Assembly: GCA_934045905.1 (NCBI GenBank)
Contig: OW203767.1
Span: 25,490,785-25,554,784 of the forward strand
Length of the DNA stretch: 64,000 nucleotides
From: Leuctra nigra
Lineage: Eukaryota > Arthropoda > Insecta > Plecoptera > Leuctridae
Direction: 5' to 3'
This document shows, one piece after another, positions 24,700-35,199 of the stretch. The stretch's first letter is position 1, and every line of letters begins with the position of its first letter. The notes beneath the pieces are model-generated. The model had not been told where the DNA came from. It saw nothing but the letters and a program-made list of their open reading frames with translations, and did no database searches. The position numbers and the translations under genes are program-made.

Positions 24700-24935
24700 A
24701 AGCATCACTTTTTAATTTTATAATGATGTTTAACTTTGCACTTTTGGGAACCCTGGCTAATGGCTACGGATGAATGATTCTGATGATGATGAATCGGTAA
24801 AGATGGACGATGGGGAAGAAAATGGTCATGGCCATTAGTAGTGAAACTTCCAAGCATTTGCATTTCAAGGGAAACCACGGGCATTGAACCCGGGGTCTCT
24901 GTAGTGAAAGTCAAGTGTCCCAAACCGAAATTTCT
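24700..24935 (-). mobile_element. SINE with tRNA-like B box
   Basis: On the minus strand gaccccgggttcaatgcccg is a good B box with tRNA-like context, followed by a unique body and an A-rich end near 24710 (ataaaattaaaaag). The orientation matches the host gene. Confidence 0.45.
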
Positions 24936-27169
24936 CCGTATTTCGTACCCTGACTATGTCACTTTTTAAAGCTGTGAAAGGTCCTAAATTTACACTCAAT
25001 GTCGCTATCTTACAAATAAAATCGAATTAAACTTTTCGAACATTACATTCGAATACTTAAATGAAACGAAGAGAATTAGTTATTTAAGTTCGCATGAAGT
25101 TCTGGAGCGCTATGAGTCGAATATATTTTTATTCGATCATTCAGCATCGATATATCGCAAGTTATATCGCTCTTCGCTTCAATTGTATGAGTTTAGTCTC
25201 TTGAGTGAAATTGACCTTTGAAAAACTCAACAGCCGAGCGAATTGCAAATAAACATATTTGTAACGGAAAATAAAGTTGTTCGAACGTATTTAAGTTGAA
25301 GTATGAATCTCATGTGCTTGCAAGTACACGTGGAACGATCACACAAAGTTCAACTCAGATCGGAAACTTAATCGAGTTTTCTGAAACTTCGCTGGAAACT
25401 CGTTGGGTCGTTGGAGGTGAGATATCTTCGAGTCTGGAGCTTGTTAAGTTGTTTGGAGTGGTCATTTCCTGACGACCGACAATTTATTTCAATTACAAGA
25501 AAGTTGAAGCTTGAGTGTCGGTTTTATGTATTGAAAGTTCAGTATAACAATCAGGAAGATCGAACTTGGTGCTTTCTAATTAAGAAAATTACAGGGGCCA
25601 TGTAGGAGGATACGATATAATTTCAAAACTATAACTATATAAGTATTGTATTATTAGTATCATTTCCATTACTATAACTGAAGTATGTCAAGTAGAATCA
25701 TTCTCATTCAAAAATAATTTGATCGAATTCACTGTTCTCAGTTTTCAATGTATAAGAATTGAGAGGGCTACAAGACCAAAAATACTATCATCAAAAACTA
25801 CCACTTTCCGTTGTTGTAATCTTTTTGAACGATCATTTAATTGTTAACCTTTTCATTAATTGTTTTATTGTTTTACTTCATACAGAGTTGTGAAGGTACG
25901 TAGTTAACTCCAAGCGTGATTCATCAATATTGACATAAAAACAAGAACAAAAATGAAAATTCTATAGCTGAAATGGCATTTGGACACCTCAGTAGCCCGG
26001 ACTTGACTTTTATCAGTTTGCGGTTGAACGTTCAAATATATTGTGAAATAAAAAAAATAAAATTACGATTTCCGTTGTATAGAGATTTGAAAAGGTTCGG
26101 TGTACATTACAGACAGCCGGTGATACCGGGGGGTGGGTGGGTGGGTGGGGGGGGGGGGGGGGCTCATAGCTGTCGAGGATCTGGCACGTAGTAAGCTGAT
26201 GGGGTGCGTTGATTGAGGGGGTGGGTCCGAAGAGGGTGGGTAATTGGACTGTGAATTGTAGCAGTAAAAACATTCTCTTGCACAGTTTTTCATCTAGCAG
26301 AGCTGTTAGAGAACCGGAATACTCTTTTAGAGCACCGGGAGTTGTGTTTTGAGGTTGTGGTCAATTTTAAAACAACGTGTTGTAAAGAGCTTCAGTCGTT
26401 TGCGTTCTGAATTTTTGAATATGTGATAAATCTCTTTATGAAATATTTGTTACGAGTTTTATTATTTTTTTGTAACACATACTACTAATTTTCTTTTTGA
26501 AGTTTTATGATTAGTTTAATAAAGTTTCAGAAAAATAAACTATCAATTTAATACAAGTCCGATTTTTTTCTTTTCATACTAAAAATGTCATGATCTAAGT
26601 TTGTTAAATCAAGGGAAGAAATTGACAATACTTCAGTACCCTAGATTTGTTTCTCTCAAAAGTCAGACATTTCTTGAACGTCAAAAAGTCGTATAAAGTT
26701 CAGCTTATACTTATGTGCTGTTTCACAGTATATACATCTGTTTCGTGAACAGGATAAATTCGAAACAAAATCTCATTCAACTTTAAGACGCCTTCAAATA
26801 GTTTTGAGAAGTATTATTGAAACTTTCGTAGCCTTAATATCTTGCAGCGTTAAATATTAAAGTTTACTGCGTTCATCTTTTCTGTTTGTTTTATTTGTTA
26901 ATTTTTGTCACTCGGTATATGCCAGAGGAACGTTGTAAAACAAAAATATGCTATGTATATCAAACCAAAAGGCATTTATCTATTTTTACTTGTTATTACC
27001 CCTCTAGTTTTAATTTTAGTAGCTGTTTTCATATGGTAAAATCATTCATGCCTCAACAAAGATCAAATTTTTTGCCATTGCCAATTTCACATTCAAATTT
27101 ACTGTACCTATGTCTCTATCTGATTTAAATGTGCTTAACTGTTATATCTGGACTAAATATTATTAATAT
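24936..27169. other. Intron sequence, nothing recognised except a G-rich tract
   Basis: AT-rich intron. A (GGGT)n and poly(G) tract lies at 26127-26162. No exon-like island seen on either strand. Confidence 0.5.
26127..26162. repeat. (GGGT)n / poly(G) tract
   Basis: Tandem gggt units pass into a run of about 16 G. The G runs on the plus strand (C-rich in the receptor pre-mRNA) could form a quadruplex on the non-template strand. Confidence 0.85.
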
Positions 27170-28495
27170 AACTAGGAAAACGCTCAGTGTAACGCGTTGA
27201 TGAGCGAGCACGGGTACGTGCAAATTCTCGAACCGGAAATGCGTACACAACGCACAGAAAACATATACATCCATATGGAATTGATTATGATATCAACTTA
27301 AAAGTGTATGCTTTTCATCGAAACTTTAAAATAGCATCTAAGCACCTGGTTCATAAAGCAAATCAGAATCAATTTTCAATTGGCACTGGAAAACATTCAT
27401 TTCGATACTTCATTACTGACAGATATTAAAAATGTAAATAACTTCATACGTTCTTAACTGATTGGGATGAAATTTTGTAAAATAAGAGACAATATTGGTC
27501 TTAATGATCATGCAAAATATGAGTTTGATCAGAATTATCGAAGACCGTTTTCATTTTTCAGCCTATCAGGAGATATTTATTTAAATTTTAACCAATGAAT
27601 CTGAGTAACGCGTTGATGAGCGAGCACGGATACGCGCAACACCTCGAACCGAAATTCTGTCTATCGAAAATGTCATTAAAAGCCAATAATTCTAAAATTT
27701 CGCCACAGATTTGTATAGAAATCTCAAAACATTCCTAAAATATTGGTCCAAATAACCATGCAAAGCTTTAAGTTGATCAATTGAACCTTTATGATTGAAC
27801 TGTTCCGTGTTAATTTTCAAAAATCACAGGATCTCCTTCAAAAAATATACCTGAGACCACTCATATGATATAAGTGTGTCTACACAATATCAGATCGACT
27901 GTTGAACGGTCATTATCAGTTTCATTTGCGTTTGAAAGTTTCTGCTCTAACTACCTTGCCTTGAACTGAAGAGTCGAAGTCGCCGTGAATTTGACAGCCA
28001 ACACGCTAATAGTCCGTAAAATGTCAATAACGTTTGGATTTAAACACAGATTAGTATGAAAATTGTCAAAAATGCAGATAATGTTGGACCCAACCATCAT
28101 GCGAAGTTATAAGTTGATCGTTCAATCGGTTATAGTTTAAATTTCTAAAAACACAGGAAAGATGGTTTTAAATTTTAACCAATGGGAGGATTTGGCTGAA
28201 ACTTTGTTTGATTGGGTACAATGTTGGGGGTAATGACTTGTCAAAATTTCAATTTGATCAAAACAACCAATCGAAAGTTAATTTTTTTTAAATTTGAACC
28301 AATCAATGGATTTCAAAAAAATTAGGGTCTGCAACAATCAGAAATGTTACGTACATGTGTGCAAAATTTCAGCTCGATCGAAGAAAAACTCTGACCTGTA
28401 TATCGTCAGTAACAGAAAAAAAAAAAAAAAAAAAAAAAAAAAACAGAGGTCCGTGCCAAAAGAGCCAAATGGAGACGCTCGCTTCGCTCGCTCAA
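27170..28495 (+). repeat. Dispersed repeat, copy A (composite of two copies)
   Basis: The first unit (27170-27598) starts aactaggaaaacgctcagtg and carries gtaacgcgttgatgagcgag. At about 27603 the same hallmark restarts, and this second unit runs to the family's typical end: an A run, cagaggtccgtgccaaaaga and cgctcgcttcgctcgctcaa. The first 430 bp are nearly identical to copy C at 60104. The internal region is built of related modules of about 100 bp (gttgatcggtcaa, ttaaccaatca, catgtgtgcaaaatttcagc). No protein is encoded; the transposon class is unknown. Confidence 0.75.
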
Positions 28496-28857
28496 TAAGA
28501 GTGTACTACTTTAACGTATCTCAATTCCAATGTACCACATCTAAAAATAAAATTAAGATTGTCATTATATTAACTGTATCAATTGATTGATTGTATAAGA
28601 TTCCTTATTGTTTATGTTTATGATGATACTCTTACAAGTGAATGTGTGCGATGTCGATAAAGCGCATCCTGAACTTCAGCATTGAGATGAATATAGGAAG
28701 CAGTCGAGCTTTCAGTGACGTCATCGTCAAGATTAACAATGAGAATTGACAAATGAGATTGAGAATTAACAATGCAATCTGGCAAAATACGCTTCATTTC
28801 AAACTCCATGAGGAATTATAGAATAATACTTAAACACGTGACAACTCGAATTGACGG

Positions 28858-28905
28858 ACAAGTCAGAATCCCAGGTTCGAGCCCCGGTTCTACCCGATAT
28901 TTTGC
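28858..28905 (+). mobile_element. tRNA-like B-box fragment
   Basis: The word cccaggttcgagccccggtt is a B box in tRNA-like context, followed by acccgatattttgcacacc. It faces the minus-strand tRNA-like piece at 28985-29060. Confidence 0.4.
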
Positions 28906-28984
28906 ACACCTCTTAACCATTTTTAAGGCATACAGCAAGTTAAATATACTGTTACGAAGGGAAAATATCCCGCCCAACAAGTCC

Positions 28985-29060
28985 TCAATCCGGGACATCT
29001 CACTTGCCGGGTGAGAGCGCTACCATCTGAGCTACCTGACCAGCTATTCATCCTGACTCC
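28985..29060 (-). mobile_element. tRNA-derived SINE fragment
   Basis: The minus strand reads caggtagctcagatggtagc (A box), then ctctcacccggcaagtgaga and a weak B box. The cccggcaagtgaga block is shared with the copy at 9514-9609 (cccggtaagtgaga), so they belong to one SINE family. Confidence 0.5.
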
Positions 29061-29683
29061 ACAGGAAGTTTTCTATAAACCTCAGTTAGATTTTATAATT
29101 GCAAAAGGTTGCCATGGCACCAACAAGATCCAAGTATAAGCTATAACCTTGACTTCATACCTTGATATAACCTTGATGACATTGAAAAGATATCATATCA
29201 AGAGAATATACCAAAGTTTCAGCAAAGATCTAATTATACTCCTGCTCTTACTTCCACATTAATATTCCTATATTAACATAATCTTACACTCAGCTTCCAG
29301 AATCATATCAGAAATGCATTATTAATGCACATCTCTTAGTCAACGCTAACTTAATATATCTGATACGGCTTCTACTTAAGTCAAATAATATTCGTTTGAG
29401 AAATGTTCAACAAAAGACATCTGAAGTTTCACTCCTGACGTTGGCAGGTCTTTCTCGTGGTAGTTAATTGTCATCAACCACTGATGCAAAAGCGGTCTCA
29501 AATTCGTTCTAATTTAGTCAGATGAATAGGATCGACCATTTAATTTAGCAAGATGAGTAGCTACTCTGAAAATGACGTGCGAGCTGATGAGCGTAATTAG
29601 GTGATATACGAAAAGCGTCTTTGTAAATTCTTTAGCCCTTCGACTCTGCAGCGGTTCACCAAGAGAGAGAAGATATTATATGT

Positions 29684-29702
29684 AGAGAGAGAGAGAGAGA
29701 GA
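29684..29702. repeat. (GA)n microsatellite
   Basis: About nine ga units. Confidence 0.9.
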
Positions 29703-30293
29703 ACTTCAATAGAATATTGAGTATAACGGAAAAGCACTATTTCCAACAAAGGAGCGAACTTGAGTAGTGGTTGGAGAGAAGGGAAGCTTAGACGGGTGAC
29801 ATCTTGTTCAGACCGCCATTTTATAGTGCCGCAGGGTGGTTTTTGTTCTGTGTGGTCGACAGGACTAAAATGTCGGAGTAAAAAGCTACGTGGCTAAAGT
29901 TGAGCGTGTAGTATTGATATAAGACAGCTTGGAGATGTTGTAGGAGGAAAATAAGTCGCAAAGACGTAATTAGCGGTTTGGGATGCTGGGGTTGTGGTAC
30001 ATGTATTGAAATGTTCAGTTATATGTATACAGAAATATTGAGATATATGATTTGCCTGGGGGAGAGAATAATTAGAAAGAAAATAACTGTAAAAAGTCCG
30101 GTTTCTTATTCATTAATTCCAAAGATGATGTGTATGAATCTATAGTCTGTGATATTGATTTGAGTGTTAGAAACAGGTCTGAGAAATATGCAAACCGAGC
30201 ATGTTTTTGAAATCTACCCAATGGTTGGAAGTTCGAGCGTACTCTGGACACGGGTTCAACCTGCTGTTAATTAGGAGTGAACACGTTTATTTC

Positions 30294-30358
30294 GTGAGTG
30301 AGTGAGTGAGTGAGTGAGTGCGTGAGTGAGTGAGTGAGTGGGTGAGTGAGTGAGTGAA
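30294..30358. repeat. (TGAG)n microsatellite
   Basis: About sixteen tgag units with two single-base interruptions (gcgt and gggt). Confidence 0.95.
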
Positions 30359-31498
30359 TAAATAAACAATTCTTCTAAACAACAAAATGCTCACGAATCT
30401 TATTAACATTTTAACTTCAAATGGAGTTAACTTGTCTTCAAAACATATTTTACCTCTGTTCTTGTCCACCGATCTTCACGAAATCAAAACAAGTGTCTCC
30501 TGCTATGTATCGTCTTTTCAGTAGAACTATTGCGATGTTTGTTTGGATTACGAATTTTTATAATTTTCTTTGTTAAAACATACTTTATCTGGAGAGAACT
30601 CAGCAGTGAGTGTATATAATAAATTAACGTATCTGTAAAAGGACTGTAAAATGTGCGCTATAAAGTGTTCGAAATTTTAATTTTCTAAAAGTTATCAAGA
30701 AAGGTATTATAAAATTCAATTTAAAACCTCTATACCAACACTGCATTAAGCAATGACACTTTATTATTATTCACGGTTAGACCAAACACTCATATTGCAT
30801 ACTCATTATACATGTTTATGTTAAACTATAACAAACACGGACATTATTATACTATGTCCGCTGAAATAATACCATTATCTCATATAATCCTCTCGAATTA
30901 ATTATAGAATAACCATCAATATAATTGCATGCCAATCTCTCAGCGTACAACACATGCATCCTACGAACCAATACAATATGTCTGGACTAAGTCGGATTAG
31001 AGTCAAAGGAACGTGGCTTCAGTTCCCGGTGGATGTCCCGTCACCATGGCGACAGTAATGTACTCCGGCGCGTGACTGCGGTGACAAGAAGCCGAGGAGG
31101 ACGGCGTCAAAGGGGATGAAGAAGGAAGTCGGGTAGAAGTAAGGTTCTAAGTGACCGGAAGTAAAGGGGTGGTTTTGTTTGAGCAACGCCTTCGTCTTAC
31201 ATCGGTGTTAACTGAGGGGGATGATTTGTGACCTTGATTCTACTCTAATTAAACTTGCTAGGTGATTTTAGATTTTAGTTAAAATGAGATGAATGAAATT
31301 AGGGCATGTACGAAGCTTGCGGTCATCAGTCAAAAAGAAGTCAAATTAAATGAATCTTTGTACTTTGGCTAAACAATGGTATTTAACTAAACGGATTGGC
31401 TGATAAAGATACGAAGTTAACTGTTAGCGATTTGACGCGAACTTCACATAAATGGGATTCACTAATTTGCACTCCATCGATAGTTTACTTCATCCAAG

Positions 31499-31617
31499 GG
31501 TGCGATCACATACAATTACAACTCTTTGTCGCAGTGACACGCTTCTCATCTCACCCAAGAAAGCCGTGGGAAGCTTGTCACTGCGACAAGGAAGTTGTCA
31601 TTTTATGTGATCCTACC
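31499..31617. mobile_element. Hairpin MITE of the GGTGCGATCACAT family, copy 1
   Basis: The left end ggtgcgatcacata pairs with the right end tatgtgatcctacc, and the interior pairs again (tgtcgcagtgaca / tgtcactgcgaca). The ends and interior match the MITE at 44448-44571, so this is a two-copy family in this window. No matching target duplication here. Confidence 0.75.
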
Positions 31618-32309
31618 ATCACATATAGTTGGTCCATCATAGTTGGTCCTATCCGTGGAGTTCAAATACAGCCTATCCTTTAGCCAAGTGGACATAAGAT
31701 TCTCCACCTGGAAGTTGATGGAATCAATTTTAAATAGTTGCGTTACATAGTGTCTGCCGAGATATTTAAATTAAAGTCGAGTGTATTTGTAACAATACAA
31801 AATTTAATTAACTCATACATTATGCAAAATAAGGTATATGTCAAAATATATATATCACTATAATTAGGTAGGTATCTATATAAATTGAAACACTTGCAAT
31901 AAATAAAAGTGGCGCTGGCTGAGTTTTTGACTTTTGAACAACACTTGCTACTTCCCGATTATCACGCATCAGCGGAAGAATTATCATCCTCTTTTACATG
32001 GCCTGCAGTCAGTAAAATTTACTTTGTACTCGCAACTACAATAATAATGGAGTTAAAACTGTATTTGAATTGTCTGTGAATGTAATTGTATAAATATAAA
32101 AGTAGTAATTATACATTCCGGATCAAATGTAAAATAATACGAGTTAAAAACGAGATGAGAACTTTATCCGAAGCTCAACTTTGAAAGCTAACGTCCATGA
32201 TGACTATAGCGACGAGAGTAAAGAGTTGGACAAACAAACTGAAAGTCATCAAACTTTTACACTGACATGCAAAACAATCAGAGATACTGTTTATAATTTT
32301 GTAGTTAAA

Positions 32310-32421
32310 TGATACCTAAACTACGTTTGATGGGGTCTAGAGTCCTCGATGGCATGGGCAGGTATAGGACTACCCATGTTAAACAGGACTCTAGACTGCA
32401 TGAAACGGAGTTTAGGTATCA
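32310..32421. mobile_element. Small hairpin MITE, 112 bp
   Basis: The left arm (tgatacctaaactacgtttg, then tctagagtcct) pairs with the right arm (aggactctaga, then cggagtttaggtatca), leaving a short loop. Because the element is a palindrome, both strands show similar short ORFs; neither is a gene. Confidence 0.75.
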
Positions 32422-32704
32422 GTTCTGTCGATTTATCTACAACCAAATTCGAACAGCTGAAACTTTTTTTCCCACAGAAGTAATGCTTTTTTAAACTTTC
32501 ATTCAACACATTACAGTACGTTGTTTTTATTATGTGAAACTTTCAGTCCAATAAGTTTTGCCACAGCGAAGTGAGTTGAGCTTTTTTTGCGTCACCCGGT
32601 ATAACAATAAAACGTTATCATTTCGGTTTGAAATCCCTTACGGACATTGATTGCAATAATCTGAAATGATTTTGTATTCTTTATAGAATCAATGCCCTGG
32701 ATGA

Positions 32705-32733
32705 AATAGAATAGAATAGAATAGAATAGAATT
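32705..32733. repeat. (AATAG)n microsatellite
   Basis: Five or six aatag units directly upstream of dispersed-repeat copy B. Confidence 0.85.
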
Positions 32734-32896
32734 TTATTAACAGCTTAGGAATACACTGTACATTATTAATAAAACTAGGAAAACGCTCTGTGTAACGCGT
32801 TGATGAGCGAGCACGGATACGCGCAACACCTCGAACTAAAATTCTGTCTATTAAAAACGTCATTAAAAGCCAATAATTATTCAATTTCGTCACAGA

Positions 32897-33653
32897 TGCA
32901 ATGGTTCCTAGGAGGATACCTATAGGATGGAATATGGGGTCCCTCGTCCTTGAATTGATACAGCAAAATATGTTAGAACAATCTAATTATTATTGATAAA
33001 ACACAAGAAGACAATGGATGTCGCTGCGGTGTCCACAGGCGCGTGAACACTCTAAAACCTATATACTCTTACTCTAATTCACATGCAAATAACCATGAAA
33101 ATACCAATCAGCACCGTACACAAAGTTCAGGTGATCTTAAACGGTGAAGAATCGCTCTTGACGCCGCAGAGACGTAGCTGGGTTCAAGTTCGTAAATTTG
33201 CTTCTTCGTGAAATATTATTGATGTAAAATGGGTAACCTGATGCGTGCCACGGCAATGAGGACTCACGCGGTGTTGAGGTGTTGAACAGTGTGTAGATAG
33301 CGAATACTCTGCACAGTGACGTTGTTGAATCGTCGTCGAGCGTCACAGGCGTCTAGGCGTTCTCGTGCAAACCGCTCTCGGCGCGAAAGCTTCTCTTGAC
33401 CACCGGACGGCCCTCCAAGGTCCGTCACCCTCGGTCCTCGTCTCAAAACGAACTGCCTGCTTCCTCAGCTCTCACACGAGGGGTACACACCCCTCCCCTC
33501 AACCCCTCGCACTGGACACTACCATAGAGGTCGTTGACACCCGAGAATGTCGCACACGCAAACTTAGCTTCACTATGCATCTTATGTACTATCTTACGCT
33601 ATCTATGTTATGTTACTAAAACTAGACATGTATAACACTGGTGTACCATTACA
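32897..33653. mobile_element. Solo LTR, 757 bp, with 4-bp TSD
   Basis: It begins TG (tgcaatggttcc) and ends CA (gtaccattaca), with short imperfect inverted ends, and is flanked by caga on both sides (32893-32896 and 33654-33657). The insertion interrupts dispersed-repeat copy B, whose uninterrupted sequence is known from copy A. The interior is GC-rich between about 33130 and 33560, unlike the DNA around it. No internal retroelement domain is present. A 4-bp duplication suits the Ty3/Gypsy-like group, but the family is not identified. Confidence 0.65.
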
Positions 33654-33681
33654 CAGATGTGTATGAAAATCTTCAAAAATA

Positions 33682-34116
33682 GGGAAGTCTCTTGAAATTT
33701 TATTCTAGTTAATTTTTAAATATCAACACAAATAACAATGATCACACTTATCATGAGCAAAATTAAAACTTTTCATTCGTAAAAATTAAATTCAAATATC
33801 ATAGGATATTTTGGCGGGAAAACGGAAGGTAACGAGAATCAGGATTGTGATGTCATTTCCAAGACTCCAACAATGTGTTACCATGGTGATTCCTTTGTTG
33901 CTATGGCAATATAGCGGATTGTGATGTCATTGTCAATTTTCCTGTTTTAAAATTGTAAGAAATACGATATATCAATAAATATGTATCAATATGTAAATTA
34001 ATTCCTTGAAAACTATTCATCTCACAACAAAAATAATACCATATCTGTGTTCAGCAACATCTCAAGTTTCATAGAACAAATATTATTTTGAAATCTAATT
34101 TTAAGGAGACTTCCCT
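33682..34116. mobile_element. MITE, about 435 bp, nested in dispersed repeat B
   Basis: The left end gggaagtctcttgaaatt pairs with the right end aattttaaggagacttccc. Comparison with copy A shows the same stretch absent there. The interior has a repeated ggattgtgatgtcatt word and a ttttggcgggaaaacgg word also seen, inverted, near 43716. Confidence 0.65.
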
Positions 34117-34862
34117 TGGTCCCAATAACCATGTAAAGTTTTGAGTTGATCGATTGAACCTCTATGATTGAATGGTTCCTTGTTAATTTTCAAAAATCAC
34201 AGGAAATTGTTCAAAAAATATACCTGGGACCACTCATATGATATAAGTGTGTTTACACAATATCAGATCGATCTGTTGATTATTAGTGTCATAATGATGC
34301 GTTTGAAAGTTTTTGTTCTAACTACCTTGGAACATTAGAACTGAGGCGTCAATGTTGCCGTGATCCATAGCAACAAGCAAAATGTCCGTAAAATGTCAAT
34401 AACTTTTGGATTTAAACACAGATTTGTCTGAAAATTGTCAAAAACACAGATACTGTGGGTCCCAATGACCATGCAAAGTTTTAAGTTGATCGGTCAAACG
34501 GTTCAAGTTTAAATTTAAAAAATCACAGTAAAGATGGTTTTAAATTTTAACCAATCAGAGGATTTGGCTGAAACTTTGTATGATTGGGTAAAATGTTAGT
34601 GGTAATGACTTGTCAAAATTTCAAATTGATGAAACCAACCAATCGAAAGATATTTTTTTTTAAATTTGAACCAATCAATGGATTTCAAAAAAATTAGGGT
34701 CTGCAACGCCCAGAAATGGTCAGTACATGTGTGCGAATTTCAGCTCGATCGAAGAAAATCTGTAACTTGTATACCGGCAGTAACAGAATTACAAAAAAAA
34801 AAAAAAAAAACAGAGGTCCGTGCCAAAAGAGCCAAAAGGAGACGCTCGCTTCGCTCGCTCAA

Positions 34863-35199
34863 TTAAGAAAATACATATGTAGATTTTCCAGTAGCTGCTA
34901 GTCAGCTGTTGTAAACTCAAGTTTCAGTTCAGTGATATGATCAGATTCTAATCCTATTAATGAACATTTCTAATGAAGGATTTGAGCTACAGTTCTATAT
35001 GGTAAGAGCTAAATGGTCAGTACAGCAGTTTAATTTTGTCTTCGTTGTTGGTATTCTTCGATAATTGACAGGTTATTGAGCGCTTTAGGCAAGAGGTAGA
35101 ACGGGAGAAGGGTAAGTTGAAAGTGTTTGTAGCAGCTGTTCTGGCGCCAACACTTTTCACTCAATACATATCGGAGCACCGGCAACTTTCAGTTTCCGT
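34863..35199. other. Intron sequence between dispersed repeat B and the array
   Basis: No repeat or exon recognised. This stretch is the original intron continuing downstream, in the receptor's direction, from the last array unit; the switch from array to unique sequence is at 35199/35200. Confidence 0.5.

Larger units (their letters stand above)
28496..31498. other. Intron sequence with tRNA-like pieces and microsatellites
   Basis: Holds the two tRNA-like fragments near 28858 and 28985, a GA microsatellite (29684-29702) and the (TGAG)n run. Nothing else recognised. Confidence 0.4.
32773..34862 (+). repeat. Dispersed repeat, copy B, split by two insertions
   Basis: It starts aactaggaaaacgctctgtg and ends cgctcgcttcgctcgctcaa, as in copies A and C. 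Compared with copy A the sequence is continuous if 32897-33653 (solo LTR plus one target duplication) and 33682-34116 (MITE) are removed: cacaga/tgtgtatgaaaatc/ttggtcccaataacc follows cacagatttgtatagaaatc...ttggtccaaataacc. This gives a relative order of insertion: repeat first, LTR and MITE later. Confidence 0.75.

Noticed and set aside
28294..28590. Lys-rich ORFs here and at 34666-34901 and 60761-60946
   Set aside because: They are the same 3' part of the dispersed repeat translated through its A run; frame differs between copies.
32309..32509. Similar short ORFs on both strands
   Set aside because: They result from the palindromic MITE at 32310-32421.
33365..33619. 84-codon ORF in the solo LTR
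   Set aside because: Non-coding GC-rich LTR interior; no gag or other motif.
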